In this document: positions 23,021-34,513 of the stretch, in pieces
How positions within the stretch are numbered: the stretch's first letter is position 1
Layout: each line of letters opens with the position of its first letter
Assembly (NCBI RefSeq): GCF_963576615.1
Contig: NC_088708.1
Span: 56,407,196 to 56,471,195, forward strand
Direction of reading: 5' to 3'
Length of the DNA stretch: 64,000 bases
Source of the DNA: Watersipora subatra
Lineage: Eukaryota > Bryozoa > Gymnolaemata > Cheilostomatida > Watersiporidae
Notes under the pieces: model-generated
Told to the model about the DNA's origin: nothing
Seen by the model: only the letters and a program-made list of their open reading frames with translations
Database searches by the model: none
Program-made: the position numbers and the translations under genes

Positions 23021-24952
23021 CAGTGCACCCTCGAGATACGATGTTGATCCATTCCAAGGCTGGCATCGTATGGCGAAAAAATTGTATGTCTGGGTATGGA
23101 AACCATTGTAATTATACAATGAAAAAAAATGGTGAAAATCGTCAAAATTTTATAAAAATGCTGTACATATTGAAAATTTGTAACAGAATAGTATGTTAAC
23201 TTTAGTAACTATGTTACCTACAGTAGCTGCATTGTATTAAGTGCACTTAGTGAATATAATCTGCAATACTGTAAAATTGTAATCTGTGTACCAAATGCAG
23301 ATCGTACGGTAAAAAGTTCTTACCTTCAAAAGGTACGCATAACATAAACTTTGAATTCACTTCAAATAAGTTTAGCTTGCCAAACTCACCCTTAAAACTA
23401 AGTTTTAGTATGTATTTTGAACAATTTTAATGAATTTCAACTTTTTATCACGAAATTTTATCCTTCATAAGTTTATGTCTTCTTTTTCATTATAAGATTT
23501 AGCGTGTCTGGTTGAAACCTTTCTCAACCAGAATTCAATAAGAATGGCCGAGCGATGCAGTTATCGAAAACGGCCTCTCACACACCTGACCATTTAATGG
23601 CTACCGAAAACTAAATTAAATTTTATTTACTATACAGGACGTACATACCTTTGGGGTAACGTGACTTTAGCTGGTATATTGTAGCGAATAAAGCAGAGAG
23701 GAGGCAGAAACGTATCAATGTTAATTATGTTGCTGTACACTTGAAGATTAATTTAATACGTAATAAAATGGAATTTTTAGCAGGTTAAAGAAAGTTGTCT
23801 AGTCCTGTCCAATTTTTCTTTTGGTTTAAAAGAAAAAAATGCTGGTGCAATGCAGAAAACTGCTAGCTTGCTAAAGCTTGTAGAAGAATTCAGAGAAGGT
23901 GCTGCAGTAGTTTTTCTTGTATGAAATGTGCACAAGAATCAATGTAACCATACGCACAAAGTTTGTACTTATTTATGCCCTATAGGACGGCTTTAAGAAG
24001 TTTCAAAAAGTAATGTAAATGTGTCAACTATCTTGAGTAGCTAGTTATATGATTTACATACATTCGATGAATTGTATTCACGTAGGAGATAACAAGCCCA
24101 TCTGCAAAGACAGTTAAACAAGAAAATAAAACATAAAATCAAAAGGAAACAAATAAAATTTGAAAAACATGCCACACAAGAGATGAATAATATATATTAT
24201 ACATGCATTGTTTTAATGTACCAGTCCATATCACTAAATTAAATGCTTGAAATATTTCTGCCAATGTGGGGTTTTCTGTATCTTCTACTTCCTCGCCTTT
24301 ACTAAATGGTTGCTCCTTTTGAATGCTGATCGCGTGCATGACCTAACTGCTTCAAATCTTCAGTCGTAATCTCTTTCTTGTGCTTGCTTTAATGGAGTTC
24401 TTGTTTTAATAATAATTGCAAATGCTGATTGGTTGCGATCATATTCCTTGACAATGTTAATAATACGGGTGCCTTCTTCTTATTGACGACATTCAACTTT
24501 GTTGACATAGAAATCGTTTTTCCTTCGTTTTGTAACGTTTGTATTGGTCTCAGATTCCATAACTAACGAATTAAATGTAGATACTTGTAGTTATATACAT
24601 ATGCTGACTTAAGTTTATAGTAAAATATATTATAACGCTACAAATGAATATTGGCTCTCGCTTGTGTATTTTACACGAATTTTTTCACACGGAATGCTGA
24701 CATGATATAAGTCGATCATCGAGTTTCTTCTAAACATTCTGAAAATGTTTTCGGCAAACTATATTTCGGTCTTTTTTTATTTTGACGTGCGTTATGAGCA
24801 CACCGACCGCCAAATTTTAACTCAGGCGAAACTTTTCTCAAAATCGTATGGTGAAATAAAATTCGTGTAGCAAGGTGAAGATCTCACAATGTTCCACTTC
24901 GTAAGGTGAAAAAAATCATATATCAGGGTAATCATATCTCGAGGGTGCACTG
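23021..24952 (-). mobile_element. Internally deleted Tigger/pogo-like DNA transposon, 1.93 kb
   Basis: Terminal inverted repeats start cagtgcaccctcgagata at 23021 and end with the complement at 24952 (22 bp, one mismatch). TA flanks both sides (23019-23020 and 24953-24954), the duplication expected of Tc1/mariner/pogo elements. On the minus strand two transposase remnants survive. From ATG 24560 downward there is a helix-turn-helix-like start (TKRRKNDFYVNK...INIVKEYDRNQSAFAIIIK). Near 24390-24145 there is a C-terminal tail (EITTEDLKQLG, then EEVEDTENPTLAEIFQAFN). The catalytic DDE core between them is missing. The family assignment is from memory of Tigger transposase layout. Confidence 0.6.
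24145..24560 (-). pseudogene. Remnant of a Tigger/pogo-type transposase (both ends, no core)
   Basis: Within the 1.93-kb element, minus strand. The N-terminal part (24560 to about 24390) has an in-frame stop after VECRQ. The C-terminal part is in other frames and shows an acidic, EDL- and LAEIF.AF-containing tail like that of Tigger proteins. The whole DDE nuclease domain is deleted, so it cannot encode an active enzyme. Confidence 0.5.
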
Positions 24953-25093
24953 TATGGTTAAGTATTTATTGCCTGGAATGCTACACTGCTTCATCTATTG
25001 TCATATTCTATGGTGATTCACTTTCGCAAAAAAAACACGATTATTTAGCTGGTTGCAAACCCATTTTGCAGGTTGGTGAGTTATTCATAATTG

Positions 25094-25822
25094 CAGTGCA
25101 CTCTTAGGTTACGGCGTCCCTGTTTTATGCTTTTTTCGTCTTAGGATGTTTTTCCGTCCCCTTCATACAGCATTTTTTTCCACCATATGGCATCAAAAAA
25201 AATGTCTTACAAAATTCAATTTTGGTGATCAGTGTGCTGAATACATCAGAATAACGAAGATGCCGATATGCTATTTGCTGAAATCTCTTGTATTACGAAG
25301 ACGCCGATATGCTTTCCACTGAAGGTCCTCCCGCAAAGCCTGAAAGAGATGCAATGCTCTCTCTCTCTCTGCTCTCTCTCTCAGTTTTGCATTTTTCGAA
25401 ACCAGAAACAGGTAATAAAGATAAATACAATGAAAAAATTAGAGTTTAGTAAAATATGTACGAAAACTGAGCTTTAGGTGTGTGTGTTGGTAAGTTAAAT
25501 TCAAAGTTTGTTATTCGTCTTTCTCGAAGGTAAGAGCTCGATACAGTACATACTGTACGTAGTAAAGTTACATTTTATTGCTTATTGTAACCGCTAAATA
25601 CGCTATAGTTACTGTATGTAACTATAGTTATTAAGGTTAATATACTATTTTGTTATCAATTTTTAATATGTGCAGTACGTATATAAAGTATTGATGAATT
25701 TTTATCAAGGAGTGTTTGCCTTAGATAATGATGATAGATTTCCATACACTTTTATATGACATTTTCGTCTTACGATGCCATCACTGAAACGAATTAATGT
25801 CATAAGGAGGTGAGGTGCACTG
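25094..25822. mobile_element. 730-bp MITE, copy A
   Basis: Left end cagtgcactcttagg at 25094; right end is its imperfect complement (gaggtgaggtgcactg), followed by TA at 25823. The left flank reads tg instead of ta. It shares most of its length with 27407-28137, for example 'aagatgccgatatgctattt' and 'gtgtttgc.ttagataatga'. It is non-coding, and its start CAGTGCA is shared with the 1.93-kb element next to it. Confidence 0.6.
25352..25383. repeat. CT dinucleotide run
   Basis: A ctctctctctct run with one interruption, inside MITE copy A. Confidence 0.8.
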
Positions 25823-27406
25823 TACTTTGCAAACAGTCTGTTAAATATGATTGGTGACATGTGAATTGTAAAAATTGTTTCCTCTTGTGCCACTCAACGT
25901 AATGAAGGGTAGACAACTTTTGTATTGTAGCCTTATGTTGTCACTATTAGCCTAACTTTTTGTGAATGCTTCTCCAGACCAATGTTTTGAAACTGCTCAG
26001 CTATTGTTGAGTCACTCGTTTTCCGGCTGTCAATTGTTACGTTCCTCTGGGTTAGTGTGTACATATGAGTGTATGTTATTGCTCTGTTATTGGACGGTCA
26101 CTCAAGACAAATATTTATATTTACTCTACATATTCTTCTCATGTTTGGCTAACCAATTTGCCCCTCAAACTGTTTAGCTCAGAAACATCTCTTTGTATGT
26201 ATTGTATATGGAATTACAGGATTTTATAAATAAGGTTTGCCCTTGTGATACCCATCATAATAACGGTTTATGCCAAAGCACTAAATCAACAAGCTATTGA
26301 GCACAGATGTGCAGTCAAACCCTTGACATGCTAAGTCAATTCTTTCAAATCTTCGCTTCGTATTTTTAAACCATATCAGTTGATGCCTATATTTTTATAA
26401 GAACACATTGTTTCTATATTTTTGTTCTATGTCAAAAACTTCATAAAAATATACCTGATGGCGCAAAATATTATTGTATTAACCGTAGTAGATAGATAAC
26501 ATTACAGATTGGGGTATGAATAATATTTTTGGGGAACTTCGACTAAATACCAAGTTTTATCAGCATTTTAGATTTATGAAAATGTAGAGAAAAATATGTG
26601 ATGTTCGCAAAATATCATCCGAAAATAGCCATGACATTAAATAGTATATTAAAATTGCTAATTTTGATAACAAGATGATCTAAAATTTGTTCTATCAAAT
26701 TCCTTATTCATAAAAAACAGCATGTTTTGAAGATGGTTTCTGAAAATTGCTAATTTTTACAAACAACTTATAAGTTTTCAATTAGTGTCAAGAAATAATT
26801 TTTTGCTAGCGCACTCTACGAGATAGAGTGCTAGCTGATTGATGGAATCTTCTAAATTGTTATGGCACAGACTTGTTTCTGTATTCATGGAGTCTGTTTG
26901 ACCTTGCATTATAACTGCCTGCCACGCTGGTTGACCAAAATGAGTATGTAACATTGCGACTAAATGAAAAAATGTGTTAGAATGGTGGCAAACAGAACTG
27001 CTTGTCTCACGTTTATGCATTGGCTAATAGTTGCCGTTGGCAACCTATAACATACGTCTATGTTTTGTTGAACAAATGACCTCCCTGCACCACAGGCTTG
27101 GAACTTGCATCGCAAGTGTCTTTTGCCACAAATTGGTTTCTTGTTCCTCTATCATCAAAATCATTGCTGAAAAATGAAATGTCATGATTATATTGTTATG
27201 AATAGATGTAAATTTAAAATATTGTCAGATAACCTTGAGGCTATTATATGCAAGCACAGTAGCAGTATAGCAAAAGCATAGTATAATACTATTGAACAGC
27301 TAAATTATATCTAAGAAATGAATAAGGTAACGTATTAATAAGGTTTCCTATTGTTGTGTTTACATTGGAGACAAGGTAATTGTGGTATAGAGAAATTAAA
27401 AAGGTA
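25823..27406. other. Region between the two MITE copies
   Basis: AT-rich, no exon recognised. It contains a small imperfect hairpin around 26802-26835 (gctagcgcactcta facing tagagtgctagc). Confidence 0.5.
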
Positions 27407-28137
27407 CGATGCACTCCGGTTTAAGATGTCCCTGTTTTTCGTCTTACGATATCACACACAATGTCTTTTAGTCCTCGCCTTACAATATCAACAAAAAATG
27501 ATTCTCTAAATTTAAATTTGGCAGGTGGTGTGCTGAATACTGCGAAATAATGAAGATGCCGATATGCTATTTGCCAAAATCCCTCTCATAATGCCTATCG
27601 AAGATACGATACTCACTCTCTCCCAGTTTAGCATTATTTATTATGAGTTATAGTACAAACGAAATGGGAACCAAATTAATGATAAAATTTGAGCCGATGG
27701 CAAAGTTGAAGTTTAGCAAAATACATCTTAAAATTTAGCTTTAAGTAAGGGTCTAGTAAGCTAAATTCATTCGATTTAAATTCAATGTTTATGTTATACG
27801 CCTATCTCGAAGGTAAAAACTCCCTATGGTATGTACTGCACATAGTGCTTTGTAATGGTACATTTTATTGCAGATTACAACACTAAATACAGTAAAGTTA
27901 CTGTGGGTAACTATAGTTGTGATGGTTAATATATTATTTCATTAATAATTTTTAATATGTACACTACAATACATATAGAAAATTTTGATGGTTTTTATCA
28001 AAGGGTGTTTGCATTAGATAATGACTATAGATTTGTATACCCCTCTATACAACATTTTCGTCTTACAATGCCAACACCTCCTTACAATGCCAAACGAATT
28101 AATGGAACGAATTAATGTCATATGGTGGGATACATTG
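27407..28137. mobile_element. 730-bp MITE, copy B
   Basis: Same family as 25094-25822, more decayed at its ends (cgatgcactccgg at the left; complement of caatgtatccca at the right), with intact TA on both sides (27405-27406 and 28138-28139). It lies in the putative eS28 3' UTR intron. Confidence 0.6.
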
Positions 28138-28359
28138 TAATTGATGTGGTTTGTAGCTTTTGTAGCACACCCTAGCCATTTAATCACTATTTGTCATAGC
28201 TGAATGGTTAATTCTGTTGATGTACTGTTCATAAGCATTAAGATGCTACATCATGACTTGAAAATTTTAAAAGCTGTAATATGTGTGGTGTCTGTCTAGG
28301 GAGATTTTAGAGCTTATTCCTAACCAATGAATTAACTCCTATAGTGTATTTTTTTCTAG

Positions 28360-28465
28360 ATGCTGAAATGACGCAAGAATTCTGCTGGAAAGACCATCAG
28401 TGCAGTCGTTACAATTTATGATCTATTATTAATTTTGGATAATAAATTGGTTACAACACATGCTG
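28360..28465 (+). other. RPS28: Putative 3' UTR exon and poly(A) site of RPS28
   Basis: A strong acceptor (polypyrimidine run then CTAG at 28356-28359) is followed 80 nt later by AATAAA at 28441-28446. The exon has no coding potential. With the GTTAGT donor at 22956 it would give the eS28 mRNA a 3' UTR split by a 5.4-kb intron. This is inferred from splice signals only. Confidence 0.4.
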
Positions 28466-31020
28466 TATCTGCTTATGTACATGTCAGCACAAGCTCTTTG
28501 AAGCTTAGAATATCTAGACCATTTATGAACTATGAAATTTTGTATAAACCATGTACATTGTATTTATAAATAATGCAAGTACATGTATACGTCATCTCCA
28601 ATAAAGCCTATCTATTTTATCAGGCAAAATTTGAGATGGAAATGATATAGCAATCAGCAAATACTTGAACAAATTATATTGATAAAACAAAGAATAGGTT
28701 TTGCAAGTATCATTTAGGTTTAAAAATATTATATCAATATGCTATTGGTCACATGGATTTTGCATTATGTACAAAGGCATGAGTGCAAAATTTAAAATTC
28801 CTGAATATCAACATTGCTTCAGCTGGTAAGCAGAACAGGTGAACCAAGAGAAGCCTCTGCATATTGGAAATAAGGTTGCAGCAGCTTGGTAGCAAGGATA
28901 TTACTGTATGCAAAACGATTATTGTCACAAACAAGACAATTCTCTGATGCAACACTAATTGCATGTGGTTAAGACTATACATGGATCAATCGGGATGTCG
29001 TACATATGCTTACTGAAAATGTGTTTTTGCGAAACATTTTGCTCGCCTAATACGGTAATTATGGGAGTTGTGTGCTCTAGTGCTTCCTGAGAAGACAATT
29101 TTTACATTCAATTCCTTAATGTCAAAGCTTTCACATGCCATAATTGACAGCACCAAAATATGGTTTTATAGTGTTAAAATATGAATAGTTTACTGGTTTG
29201 TTTCCACATTTGCTCTTAACGAATACACTATTAGCAGATATGACAAAAATATAAATGGTAACTTTTCTTAGTTAATAGTTGATATAGGACAAACTGGCTT
29301 TCTGTACTGTCGGATCGTAATAAATATGTAAACAAAGATTATCATCGAAACGAATAATAATGGAGCAGAAAACTAAGAGCCACATAGTATACTATCATTA
29401 CTGCAACAATGTTGATTGAAACCTGCCATCTTTAGTCAACATTTCTGAACCATCTTTGACAATAGTAGTCTAACCTATGAAAACTTTAAATATGCAAAGA
29501 CAACCCTAATTTGAGAGACATGATGTTGCTTGTTTATGTTATTACAAATTTTAATGCAAATGTGTATTAAATAAATTTTTGGGAACTCTAAAAAGTTTAT
29601 TTTAAAGTCTAAAATTGGAGAAAGTACAATCTGCATAGATAATCAAACAAGAACAAATATTATATTTATTTAAATAATATATTTAACCGCTAGGAAAATT
29701 TAAAATGAAGACCTGTTATGGTTTCCTATGACTTTTGTGTCATATAGCCCTGTATAATAGGAGGATATGCTTATCAAACAAGTTCCTCTAGTTCATATCA
29801 GGAACTACAATTCAACAAGATGGAAAATAGCGTCTTGTAAACAGGAGTTAAACTTTTGAACATCTTTCAATGTATGTTGGCAAAATATTTACTTAGTGTT
29901 CCATTTAGCTAGCCTGTTAATTCGCTGAGCAAATGATTGGTGCAAAGGACAGGGACTAGACAACAAATGCATCTAGTTCTATTCAGTATGGGTAAGTACA
30001 TTTTTGTATGTTTCTAGTTATATGCATTCACATAGTTGCATGTAGGTACATTTGCCTATAGACAGAAATAACATTTTAACTTCATACTACCAATTCATAG
30101 AGTGTTTTCATTATTTGCAAGTAAACACTTCATTTATCAATTTTTTACTAAAAATTAATCAAAAGTCAAACTTATGAATAACCTTTGAACCCATTAAGGT
30201 GTTATATAGCTGGATATGTTACATACAAACTTGGACGTAGTTGTCTGTTGCGCTAACACAGCTCTTAATTGATGCAAGTCGCAGGTGACTTTTTCGATTA
30301 AAACTGGTTGCTAAGCAAGTTCAGTAAAACTACTCCCATGGTGATAATTAAATATCACATCTGTTTGCTTAGCAGTTTCAAGTAATTTAGAGTTCTCGCC
30401 TGTTTTTCGAAGGTAGAACGAAGGTCTATCAAGTTTGCAGACTTCCTACATACAGTACAGACAGATCTCAGTTGATTTATGCGTTTGGCATAATCTTCAC
30501 TTATGATTTATATGAAATAATAAATTGTGTTAAGTGAGCGCTTTGAAAGAAGTGCAGTCATAGGTGAAAAGATCCTGGCCAAATGCTGTTCAGATTATAA
30601 AAGCACCTTTTTGAAAGCTTTATTGATCAAGCTTTGTAAACCGTAGATAGGAAATATATTGAAATACGCATTGTTACACAAGTCTAGTTTAGCTGTCTGC
30701 CAACAAGTAACCGTAATGAAATGTTGAAATAAATGAAATCTAATATAGTAGATATTCTTATTTACGTTTGATACGCCATTCTTATTTTTCAAGCATATTT
30801 AGATTATTCAAAAGACCTTCCAACACGTTCAAATTTACATGTAAATATTCAGCGATGTATATTTCAAGCTCTTATACTTGCGAATCAGCTTCCAACAAAA
30901 AGTGATGATAGGTGTTTATGCAGCAGTCTGCTATCTAGCCTGTTGACTCCTAATTCCCGAGTGTTTTCTTGAGAAACAAAAGGAAAACCCACTCGATGTT
31001 ATCAGAAACTCCGAAGACAT
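28466..31020. other. Intergenic, mostly featureless
   Basis: 2.5 kb without a supported gene. The one notable item is a short copy of the kinesin exon 3/intron 3 boundary at 30050-30117. The short frame 28749-28982 has no motif. Confidence 0.55.
30050..30117 (+). pseudogene. Fragment copied from the kinesin exon 3-intron 3 boundary
   Basis: The stretch from atttgcctatagacaga to gagtgttttcattatttg matches 37253-37332 with few mismatches. The main difference is a missing 12-bp block that includes the splice donor (cggtatgtcaga). The parent encodes FAYGQT plus the intron start, so this is a DNA-level duplicate, not a retrocopy. Upstream sequence does not match exon 3. Confidence 0.55.
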
Positions 31021-31024
31021 TTAT

Positions 31025-31354
31025 AATAAATAATAATGTCTTTATTGCAACATCAATCATAGCACAATGCATATAGACAATAGCACCTTTAAGAAAACAT
31101 GTAAAAAACTCAGCACATAAATAAATAAATTATAAATAAATTAAAGTTGCTACTCTTTGACAATATATATTCTTAAAGGTTTTACCAGTATAGAAATTGC
31201 TCAATGCGTGCAAGAGAGAGCTGAAAGTACATGAACAGATCGCAACAAATATATCACTAATCAAGCTTCTTTGTTGTCTGAAGTTTATCAGAACTGTCGC
31301 TAGCTGATTCGAGAGATTTTTTGGACGGAGTGTAATGGCACGTATCACAGATAT
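31025..31354 (-). other. Putative 3' UTR exon of the peptide precursor gene
   Basis: Acceptor CTTTGTAG|ATATC at 31354 and AATAAA at 31046-31041 on the minus strand. A 72-codon frame in it (31348-31130) has no motif and no frame link to the upstream exons. Confidence 0.5.
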
Positions 31355-31684
31355 CTACAAAGATAGATTATAGTATAAACAGAAAGTTGAAAACTAGAAT
31401 TTACAAGACAAATGGCAGTTTGCTAGTGAATAGGTGAAAAGAGTACAGCAGTCTGGTTAAGTCAATTTATTGTAGAATTTCTGCTAAAGAGAAACTTTCT
31501 GAATCTAAGAAAAAGCTTAGCAAGTTCAAGTAATCTTAACAGCATCTTGTAATTCCCAAGGCAGTTACTGATCGAGTTTTTATAAAAGCAGTGACTGTAA
31601 GGGTTGTGTGACCTTTTACTTATACAACAAATATATGTGTTCACTACTCCACCATTTTGTCCAAAAATGTAGATTTTTACTTAC

Positions 31685-31956
31685 TTCTGAATGGAGGGAG
31701 GTAGACATGTTCTTTAGAAGAATGACCAGTTAAATGTTTTCCAAATCGTTTTGAATAGCTAGCATCATGGCCGAGAGGTCCTTGTGTTGCTGAGGCTGGC
31801 GTGATCTAGATCGAGGTCTAACAGTGTTTCTGTGTTGCAGGGGTGGAGTAGTCGTTTGAGGTTTGCTTCGAACACGACTTTTTGGATAAGACCATATCTT
31901 TTTTAACTTTTCCAGAGTTGAAGTAGCTTCCTGTACATTGTCGATACCCATGATAG
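31685..31956 (-). CDS. Peptide precursor, second coding exon with stop
   Basis: Acceptor ATTGCAG|CT completes a Ser codon; stop TAA at 31732-31730. A good donor (CAGAA|GTAAGT) sits 45 nt beyond the stop, so the 3' UTR is probably spliced. Confidence 0.6.
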
Positions 31957-32628
31957 CTGCAATGAACAGAGAGACTTAGTTTCTCACATCTTAATATAAT
32001 CAGAAACAGTGACCTTTGTCCACGAGGGCAATAAACTGGTCTTATCAAGTTTGTTTTATGCTTTTGACAGCCATTTATAGTCTTGGTCATCTTCTGCCAT
32101 GTCCTACGCCACAAGTGCTATGTTATATATAATGCCTGCCGTCTAACATACGTGTGAACAGACAAGGGAGATAAGAGCCCTTACTATTTACTTAAACCTA
32201 AATCAGCTGATTATAAAAGGTCTGTTTTATCTCCAAGTTTGACAGCGAAGTAAGTCACCCTTTTGCATGCAAGTATCTTGCATGACAAAACTAGCTATGA
32301 ATGAGTAGAAAATATGGGATATCAAAATATTATCTTGCATCATCTACTTACATTTATATTTTCTTTTAGGCTGAGGTGCGTCTATGACAGATTTGGCTAT
32401 AACTTCCGCCCATAAAAGTTCCTCCAGCTGTTTTCCTATATCTAAATTCATCGACACTTTTTGAGTGTCACCGTATTGTCCGATGCGATTGTTTATCTGT
32501 GAGTTAACGTCAAGCTGTTGTGTGTTGATCCGTGGCACTGCTAGCGCAACGATTCCATTTTGTGTAAGTCTAATCCATACCAGTATTAAAGTCCACATCA
32601 TGTGTGTCGAGAGAGTAATATTATCCAT
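31730..32628 (-). CDS. Secreted basic peptide/neuropeptide-like precursor, two coding exons
   Basis: The product is 167 residues, from exons 32628-32352 (92 codons plus 1 nt) and 31956-31730. It begins with a probable signal peptide (hydrophobic WTLILVWIRL..., likely cleaved after VALA). A helical stretch follows, VSMNLDIGKQLEELLWAEVI, then a basic cluster PQPKRKYK that could be a convertase site. The second exon gives a helical NVQEATSTLEKLKKIW and a tail rich in Arg, Ser, Pro and Gln (RPRSRSRQPQQHK). There is no cysteine in the mature part. The helix resembles in spacing the start of ELH/CRF-like peptides (SIN.DL....) and also PTH (LGK.L....), but neither match is strong enough to assign. 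Function is unknown; secretion is inferred. Confidence 0.6.
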
Positions 32629-32637
32629 CTTCGTATC
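32352..32637 (-). CDS. Peptide precursor, first coding exon
   Basis: Acceptor TTACAG|GATACG; ATG at 32628-32626, nine bases into the exon; donor AAAT|GTAAGT in phase 1. It carries the signal peptide and the helical segment ending KRKYK. Confidence 0.65.
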
Positions 32638-32886
32638 CTGTAATGAAATATTTAAAACTCATGCATCAACACTGAACATAAGCTAGTTAAAGTTTGCTCG
32701 TACCAAACACACAGCCGTAAATATTTGTTGCACAAAACAAACAGACATGAACGACCAGCAATACTCACGAGTGATTAACTAGTTGCTAGGAAAGATAGTT
32801 GAGATAAAGTATGGGTGAGTGGAGTAATCGTGGTGTGAACGCTTTGAGTTGCTAGGCACAAATGATAACTATAACACAAGAGATTC

Positions 32887-32893
32887 TTTTATA
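32887..32893 (-). promoter_or_regulatory. TATA box (GTATAAAAGA) of the peptide precursor gene
   Basis: A canonical TATAAAA on the minus strand, 118 nt upstream of the 5' UTR donor at 32769. Such boxes are typical of tissue-restricted genes. Confidence 0.6.
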
Positions 32894-33264
32894 CTCGTGC
32901 TTGAATAGCTTAATCTGAGTCAGCTCACAAAACAACCAATAATATCGCGGTTTGAGTGACCAATGACACCGAAGGCTCTCATCACTCATTCATCTTCGTT
33001 ACTTCCATGGCATTCATTTAACGTCAGTGAGAGTGTGGTATTAAGGAAAATTAGAGCAGTGAACATTGCTAATCACTTTAGGTCTGAGTCACCTTAGAAT
33101 CATTAATAAATTTACACAGCAAAAAAATCAAGTTAATGTCAATCCGTAAATTATGAAACTGTTCATTTTATTTTTTAATATCTTTTAAGCAGTTATTGTA
33201 TTCTTTTTGAGATCTCATCATTGATTATTGCTGCATACCAATATGAATAACAAATTTGATGTTT

Positions 33265-33300
33265 TTTCATTTCAAAAACATTTCTATTTTTGAAATGAAA
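33265..33300. repeat. Perfect 14-bp stem-loop
   Basis: tttcatttcaaaaa (33265-33278) pairs exactly with 33287-33300 around an 8-nt loop. Intergenic, no assigned role. Confidence 0.75.
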
Positions 33301-34513
33301 TTATTGCCAATAAAGTACTAAATATATGTTCCCCAATACAATAATGGCATTATAATTTTTTAAACAATGTAACTTAATTTATCAATTGGTATGATAAATT
33401 CACAATTCTACCAATTATCTACATTCAGAACCAACAAGATTTTCTTGGTTATTAAATGTTTATTATAGTAAAGTGATACTCTGAATTACAAAGGTCTAAA
33501 ATATATGTAGGTTAAAAAAAAACCTTTCGACTAACGAAGAAATTTTCCAAGGAGTAGGTTAATGGTTTTATAAACTCGCTCTTTCCTTCATAAAGACTAG
33601 TAAAGTTTAAGATTTAGTCATCAAATAGAGCGATGAGAAGTAACAATGTCTATAAGATGGGGGAAGGAGGAGAGATTGAGAACATCTTGCTTTGAGAACA
33701 AATGGATTTACTGCTTAATTTTAATTCATAAACCTGCTGTAAGGTACCAGAATAACATAAAATGTTAATGTATTTTATACCGTTTCTTAAAATACAGGAC
33801 AGATATTTTACAGTCATTGATATGCAAGATTAGAGAAAAAATGGTTAATCCAAGAGCTCTGGCAATAGTAATACAAACATTTGACTAATCTGTAACTTTT
33901 TATCTTACAATTTCGCATATATTGTAGTGCAATAGCTGCAACTCTCTGTTTTGCTTACCTATTTTCATAACTGGCATACTTGTTGTTTTAGTCTAATAAT
34001 AGGCAAAGGCTTGTTACTTTGCTCTGTTGCATTGTTTTATAAGCATGCGACTCCAAATAGCCAGTGTTTTAATAACCCTGAAGAAATAATGACTGTGTGA
34101 TGTTGTTGCATAGCTCTGTTAAACCTTGAGGTAGTCTACAAAATATGCTTTTTTTGCTGCGTAGTCACAGCTGACCGAAGCCAAAAACTTTGCAGAGCAA
34201 ATTTTACAAGTGTACAAAATCAAATAAGAATAAAACTACAACATATTTAATTACAAATTTAAATAAAAAAACAACTAAACAAAATGCAGAGAGTGTACAG
34301 CATCGTAACAACAATTAGCAGAACTATAAAACAATTCTGATAAGCAAAATACAACATCGTTAACTTCTATCTAAACTGGTTTGTATTGCATCATTCATTG
34401 GATCCTTACATAAGGCTATGGTATCCACTCGTAGCTAGATGAAAAAATATCACAATTTGATTAAACATTTTTGTTGCATATAATAATACGCTGGTGTTTG
34501 TAAAGGAACTCGC

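Larger units (their letters stand above)
31025..32860 (-). other. Gene unit: TATA promoter, 5' UTR exon, two coding exons, 3' UTR exon
   Basis: Minus-strand transcription unit of the secreted peptide precursor. The expected start is near 32860, about 30 nt downstream of TATAAAA. The 5' UTR exon ends at 32769 (CTC|GTGAGT). Coding exons are 32637-32352 and 31956-31685. The 3' UTR exon is 31354 to about 31025 with AATAAA at 31046-31041. All junctions are GT-AG. The last junction lies about 45 nt after the stop, too close to be an obvious NMD trigger. Confidence 0.6.
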
